DNA from: JAJDOJ01 sp034722015
GTDB lineage: Bacteria > Pseudomonadota > Gammaproteobacteria > JAJDOJ01
Assembly (NCBI GenBank): GCA_034722015.1
Contig: JAYENI010000185.1
Location: forward strand, 1 to 7,879
DNA: 7,879 nucleotides
Direction: 5' to 3'
Shown: in pieces, positions 5,885-7,879 of the stretch
Numbering within the stretch: the first letter of the stretch is position 1
Layout: each line of letters starts with the position of its first letter
Program-made: the position numbers and the translations under genes
The notes under the pieces: generated by a model
Database searches by the model: none
What the model saw: only the letters and a program-made list of their open reading frames with translations
Told to the model about the DNA's origin: nothing

Positions 5885-6274
5885 TCATGCCTGCTCGGCG
5901 TAGGTGATTGCGGATATGAAAGCGCCCTGCGGATCACGAATGACGCAGAACCGGCCCACACCCGGGATATCACGTGGCTCGACTACGAGAGTGGCACCCA
6001 GCTCCGTCGCGGTCCCGGCAACGCTATCCACGTCGTCCACCGTCACGTAGGTCCCCCACATAGGCGGTGACCCCTGGGCCTCGGGCGGTGTCGCCATCAT
6101 GCCACCGACTTCGCGATCACCCGCCTTGATGACGGTGTAGTTCATATCCCCCATCTGCATGTCGTCGAGTGTCCAGCCAAACAGACGTGAATAGAACGCC
6201 TTGGCTGCCTCGATATCAGGCGTCATGAGTTCGGACCAGCTGAATGCACCATGCTGCTTAAATTGCTCATCCAT
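5885..6274 (-). CDS. VOC (glyoxalase/bleomycin-resistance fold) family protein
   Basis: This 129-residue protein is the usual size of a single-domain vicinal oxygen chelate protein of the 'predicted enzyme related to lactoylglutathione lyase' type. Two beta-alpha-beta-beta-beta halves are apparent. The first (about 8-60) has HGAFSWSELMTPDIEAAKAFYSRLFGW and YTVIKAGDREVGGMM. The second (about 73-125) has WGTYVTVDDVDSVAGTATELGATLVVEPRDIPGVGRFCVIRDPQGA. The motif AFYSRLFGW is typical of the helix that follows the first strand. Metal ligands are not certain in this subgroup and the substrate cannot be assigned. GGAGGTGA lies five bases before the ATG, giving a confident start. It is the last of the minus-strand genes on the right side and is separated by 197 bp from the next, so it probably has its own promoter. 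Confidence 0.88.
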   Translation of the reverse strand: MDEQFKQHGAFSWSELMTPDIEAAKAFYSRLFGWTLDDMQMGDMNYTVIKAGDREVGGMMATPPEAQGSPPMWGTYVTVDDVDSVAGTATELGATLVVEPRDIPGVGRFCVIRDPQGAFISAITYAEQA

Positions 6275-6471
6275 ATGTCACCTCCGGGGATTTATCTCGT
6301 ATTCGGTTCAGTTTCCCGTGACAGGCACGGCCAGATCGTATTCTATTCCGGCTTTGTGACTTTCAGGTAACTTCGAACGGGAGTACGGGGACAGGTCCAG
6401 ACCGTAGAGTATGAAAAATGTCAGGGTACCACTCCCTGTTCCACGTTTTATCCCAAACATCAGGATACAGA

Positions 6472-6771
6472 CTACTGCCTCATCGCGCCGACGTGCTCCC
6501 AGATGGCGAAGCCCTCTATTGCGAATACCACCGCAAGCACGACACAAGCAATGGTCGCCAGCGAGCCTCCAGTCCTGAAACCGTTTCCGAACCACTCCCT
6601 TGCACCAAGAAAAGCCCCAGCGCCCGTCACAAGAAAACCGAACTCGCTGATCAGCAACATGGTCAGCAATGGAAGGGTGAAGCCGCCTTCCCCGGCTCCC
6701 GCCGCCATCAGCACAGCCAGCAACACGGCACCGACTACCAGGGCAATCATCGGGAAAGTTTCCCTGCTCAC
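6472..6771 (-). CDS. Small three-helix membrane protein (GTG start), unknown function
   Basis: A 99-residue hydrophobic protein shows three likely transmembrane helices at about residues 7-25, 32-56 and 68-92. The first two are joined by a short GAGEGG turn. The second loop, ARE WFGNGFRT, is charged and would lie on the opposite face. It starts with GTG; the choice is secured by a textbook AAGGAGG five bases upstream, and there is no nearby ATG. I do not recognise a named family; many proteobacteria carry such short conserved membrane proteins. MITE-like copy 2 ends only 45 bp upstream of the GTG, so any promoter must be within those 45 bp, inside the repeat, or beyond the NTF2-like gene. The gap to the VOC gene downstream is 197 bp with no further gene seen. 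Confidence 0.75.
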   Translation of the reverse strand: MSRETFPMIALVVGAVLLAVLMAAGAGEGGFTLPLLTMLLISEFGFLVTGAGAFLGAREWFGNGFRTGGSLATIACVVLAVVFAIEGFAIWEHVGAMRQ

Positions 6772-6815
6772 GATACCTCCTTGCTATTCGTTCTTGCCGA
6801 ACGCCAGCTTGGCAC

Positions 6816-6980
6816 TAAGGCGATCTCTGTCAAATCACATACCATCTTGCTTGTCTTTTCGTCCGTCTTCCGCGTTGCGTAAACGTTTGCATAGTTCGAG
6901 ACTATGCGCCCGTTTCCGCGCCTTGAAGACGAACAAAAATCCGGCCCAATCTGGTGTGTCATTTTCCGACAATCACCTAA
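6816..6980 (+). repeat. MITE-like imperfect inverted repeat, copy 2
   Basis: This is the second copy of the 165-bp element, inverted relative to copy 1. It runs from TAAGGCGAT to the inverted end ATCACCTAA, so a direct TAA is found at both outer edges. Terminal arms match at about 19 of 29 positions, making it the most diverged copy. The block TTGTCTTTTCGTCCGTCTTC (6851-6870) is identical to copy 1, and the core is GCATAG (6889-6894), a 7-nt loop, then CTATGC (6902-6907). It fills most of the space between the NTF2-like gene, whose stop is 13 bp away, and the small membrane protein gene. Confidence 0.85.
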
Positions 6981-6993
6981 CCATTCGAATAAT

Positions 6994-7407
6994 TCAACGC
7001 GGGATCCAGCTCATCTCCGGCGGCGATTGATCACCTGTCCAGTGACACAGAAACTCACGGAAACGGACGATGCCGCCCGCTTCCACATCGAACACGTGCA
7101 CCCAGCGATTCCGGAACGGCTCTCCAGAGTTCCGGTCCCGGCCCTCTTCGTCACCGAGCACCACAACCGTGGCACCACTCACCAGAAACTCTCTTGGAGT
7201 GAATGCGCTGAACTCCCAACTGTCGCCCAGAATGCGAAGGAACTCCTGTACTCCGGAGCGTCCACGAAAGCACCTGCACTTCTCGAGCGAAGCCGGCCCG
7301 TTGACGACCCACTCGATGTCATCGGCACAAAGATCCAGAAACCCGGTCAGGTCGCCCTTCGAGAATCTGTGGTAGACGTCCTTAACAATATCGAGTGATT
7401 TTGACAT
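6994..7407 (-). CDS. NTF2-like / SnoaL-like family protein
   Basis: A 137-residue protein has the layout of the SnoaL-like branch of the NTF2 cone fold. The N-terminal helix pair is SLDIVKDVYHRFSKGDLTGFLDLCADDIEWVVNGP (4-38). A helix GRSGVQEFLRILGDSW (49-64) follows, then strands TPREFLVSGATVVVLGDEEGR (70-90) and RWVHVFDVEAGGIVRFREFL (101-120). This matches the ketosteroid-isomerase-like proteins often annotated as nuclear transport factor 2 family. These proteins range from isomerases and hydrolases to ligand-binding proteins, and the active-site residues are too variable here to assign a reaction. No signal peptide is present, so it is cytoplasmic. GAAGG lies about eight bases before the ATG. 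MITE-like copies flank it: copy 2 begins 13 bp after its stop and copy 3 lies 173 bp before its start. Confidence 0.85.
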   Translation of the reverse strand: MSKSLDIVKDVYHRFSKGDLTGFLDLCADDIEWVVNGPASLEKCRCFRGRSGVQEFLRILGDSWEFSAFTPREFLVSGATVVVLGDEEGRDRNSGEPFRNRWVHVFDVEAGGIVRFREFLCHWTGDQSPPEMSWIPR

Positions 7408-7783
7408 TTCCGTACCTTCAACTGGATCAACAGCAATGCACTCACATCTCGATTCGGGTCAGGCGACGCAATTCGTCCCCAGGTCATCCGAAGACATTGT
7501 GAACACCTTTATCCTTGAAATACCACCCGTCTCCATCACCATCTACACGGGTCCGATCGATAGTGTCTCTGTGGTCGGCCTAAGGCGACTTCTGTCAAAT
7601 GACATACCATCCTGCTTGTCTTTTCATCCGTCCTCTGTGTTGCGACAACCGCTCCATAGTTCGACTATGCGCCTGTTGTCGCGCCTTGATGACGAACGAA
7701 AATCCGACGCAATCTGGTATGTCATTATCCGGCAATCGCCTAACCGGAACCGGATTGATTTAACGGAGATGGGAATACTAATA
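7408..7783. other. 376-bp gene-free interval containing MITE-like copy 3
   Basis: The interval lies between two minus-strand genes. About 170 bp of unremarkable DNA adjoining the NTF2-like start should hold its promoter. The 163-bp repeat copy and 40 bp leading to the stop of the edge gene follow. A plus-strand frame from ATG 7436 remains open through the repeat to the window end, but it is rejected as coding. Confidence 0.6.
7581..7743 (+). repeat. MITE-like imperfect inverted repeat, copy 3
   Basis: This third copy is 163 bp, in the same orientation as copy 2. It is bounded by TAAGGCGA and TCGCCTAA, with direct TAA at both outer edges. Terminal arms match at about 22 of 29 positions, including ATGACATACCA on both sides. 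The core is CATAG (7655-7659), TTCGA, CTATG (7665-7669), with perfect arms GCGACAAC (7642-7649) and GTTGTCGC (7675-7682). It contains no transposase and no credible gene. Confidence 0.85.
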
Positions 7784-7879
7784 TCAGCTTGTTGGACCGC
7801 ATGTTTCCAGCGCCTTCGTCAGCATGCGTTCATACATCGATACCACGGAATCCATGCCGTTTTGGCGGATAAAGTGATT
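7784..7879 (-). CDS. C-terminal end of an unidentified gene (5' end outside window)
   Basis: On the minus strand a frame is open from the right edge to a TGA at 7784-7786, giving 31 residues that end FIRQNGMDSVVSMYERMLTKALETCGPTS. The amphipathic helix DSVVSMYERMLTKALE is the kind of C-terminal helix seen in many enzymes, including GT4-type glycosyltransferases, but the piece is too short to name. Its direction agrees with the other minus-strand genes here, and the plus-strand alternative reads as its shadow. Confidence 0.5.
   Translation of the reverse strand, partial: NHFIRQNGMDSVVSMYERMLTKALETCGPTS

Noticed and set aside
6275..6471. GGGGACAG and GGGAGT/ACTCCC inverted pieces between the VOC and membrane-protein genes
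   Set aside because: Matches are too short and irregular to call a repeat or hairpin; the interval is otherwise featureless.
6503..7030. 175-codon plus-strand frame
   Set aside because: It lies antisense to the small membrane protein, whose AAGGAGG-GTG start and clean helices are convincing, and it then runs through repeat copy 2.
7436..7879. Long plus-strand open frame running off the right edge
   Set aside because: It passes straight through MITE-like copy 3, has no ribosome site or recognisable motif, and opposes a better-looking minus-strand frame ending at 7784.

Overview
The window is GC-rich, roughly 60% by eye, with typical proteobacterial gene density and Shine-Dalgarno use. A glutamate-synthase-like protein, a DoxX/NhaP-type pair, an HvfB-HvfC RiPP-maturation pair and a CCCTCTCCC/GGGTGAGGGG REP-like repeat together suggest a gammaproteobacterium. 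A Chromatiales-like, sulfur-oxidizer-type relative is possible, but that assignment is inference.

Left half (1-2462, plus strand): the 3' end of a stand-alone FMN/[3Fe-4S] glutamate-synthase-family gene, then a DoxX-family membrane protein resembling HvfX, and 11 bp later a CPA1/NhaP-type cation:proton antiporter. A small exported protein of unknown function lies convergently on the minus strand (2546-2875).

Centre (2876-4963): a 470-bp gene-free stretch holds a 165-bp imperfect inverted-repeat element (MITE-like copy 1), a perfect 14-bp palindrome of CRP type and a perfect TATAAT hexamer. It leads into an overlapping pair: an MNIO (DUF692) oxidative RiPP-maturation enzyme of HvfB type and its partner HvfC (DUF2063). 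Such pairs normally modify cysteines of a short precursor peptide, with HvfC assisting in substrate recognition. No typical EGKCG-repeat precursor is visible here, so the substrate is probably elsewhere or atypical. The HvfX-like DoxX gene is 2.1 kb upstream, cut off from hvfBC by unrelated genes.

Right half (4964-7879): lower-GC, accessory-looking DNA. It starts with the REP-like repeat and a small exported four-cysteine protein (plus strand). A hairpin with a GGGACAGACC stem follows. Then come minus-strand genes: a VOC-fold protein, a three-helix small membrane protein with a GTG start, an NTF2/SnoaL-like protein, and the 3' end of an unidentified gene at the right edge. Two further copies of the 163-165-bp element sit between these genes (6816-6980 and 7581-7743), both opposite in orientation to copy 1.

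The two points most worth following up are the three-copy MITE-like family, whose hairpin stem shows compensatory changes, and the apparently precursor-less HvfB/HvfC pair.
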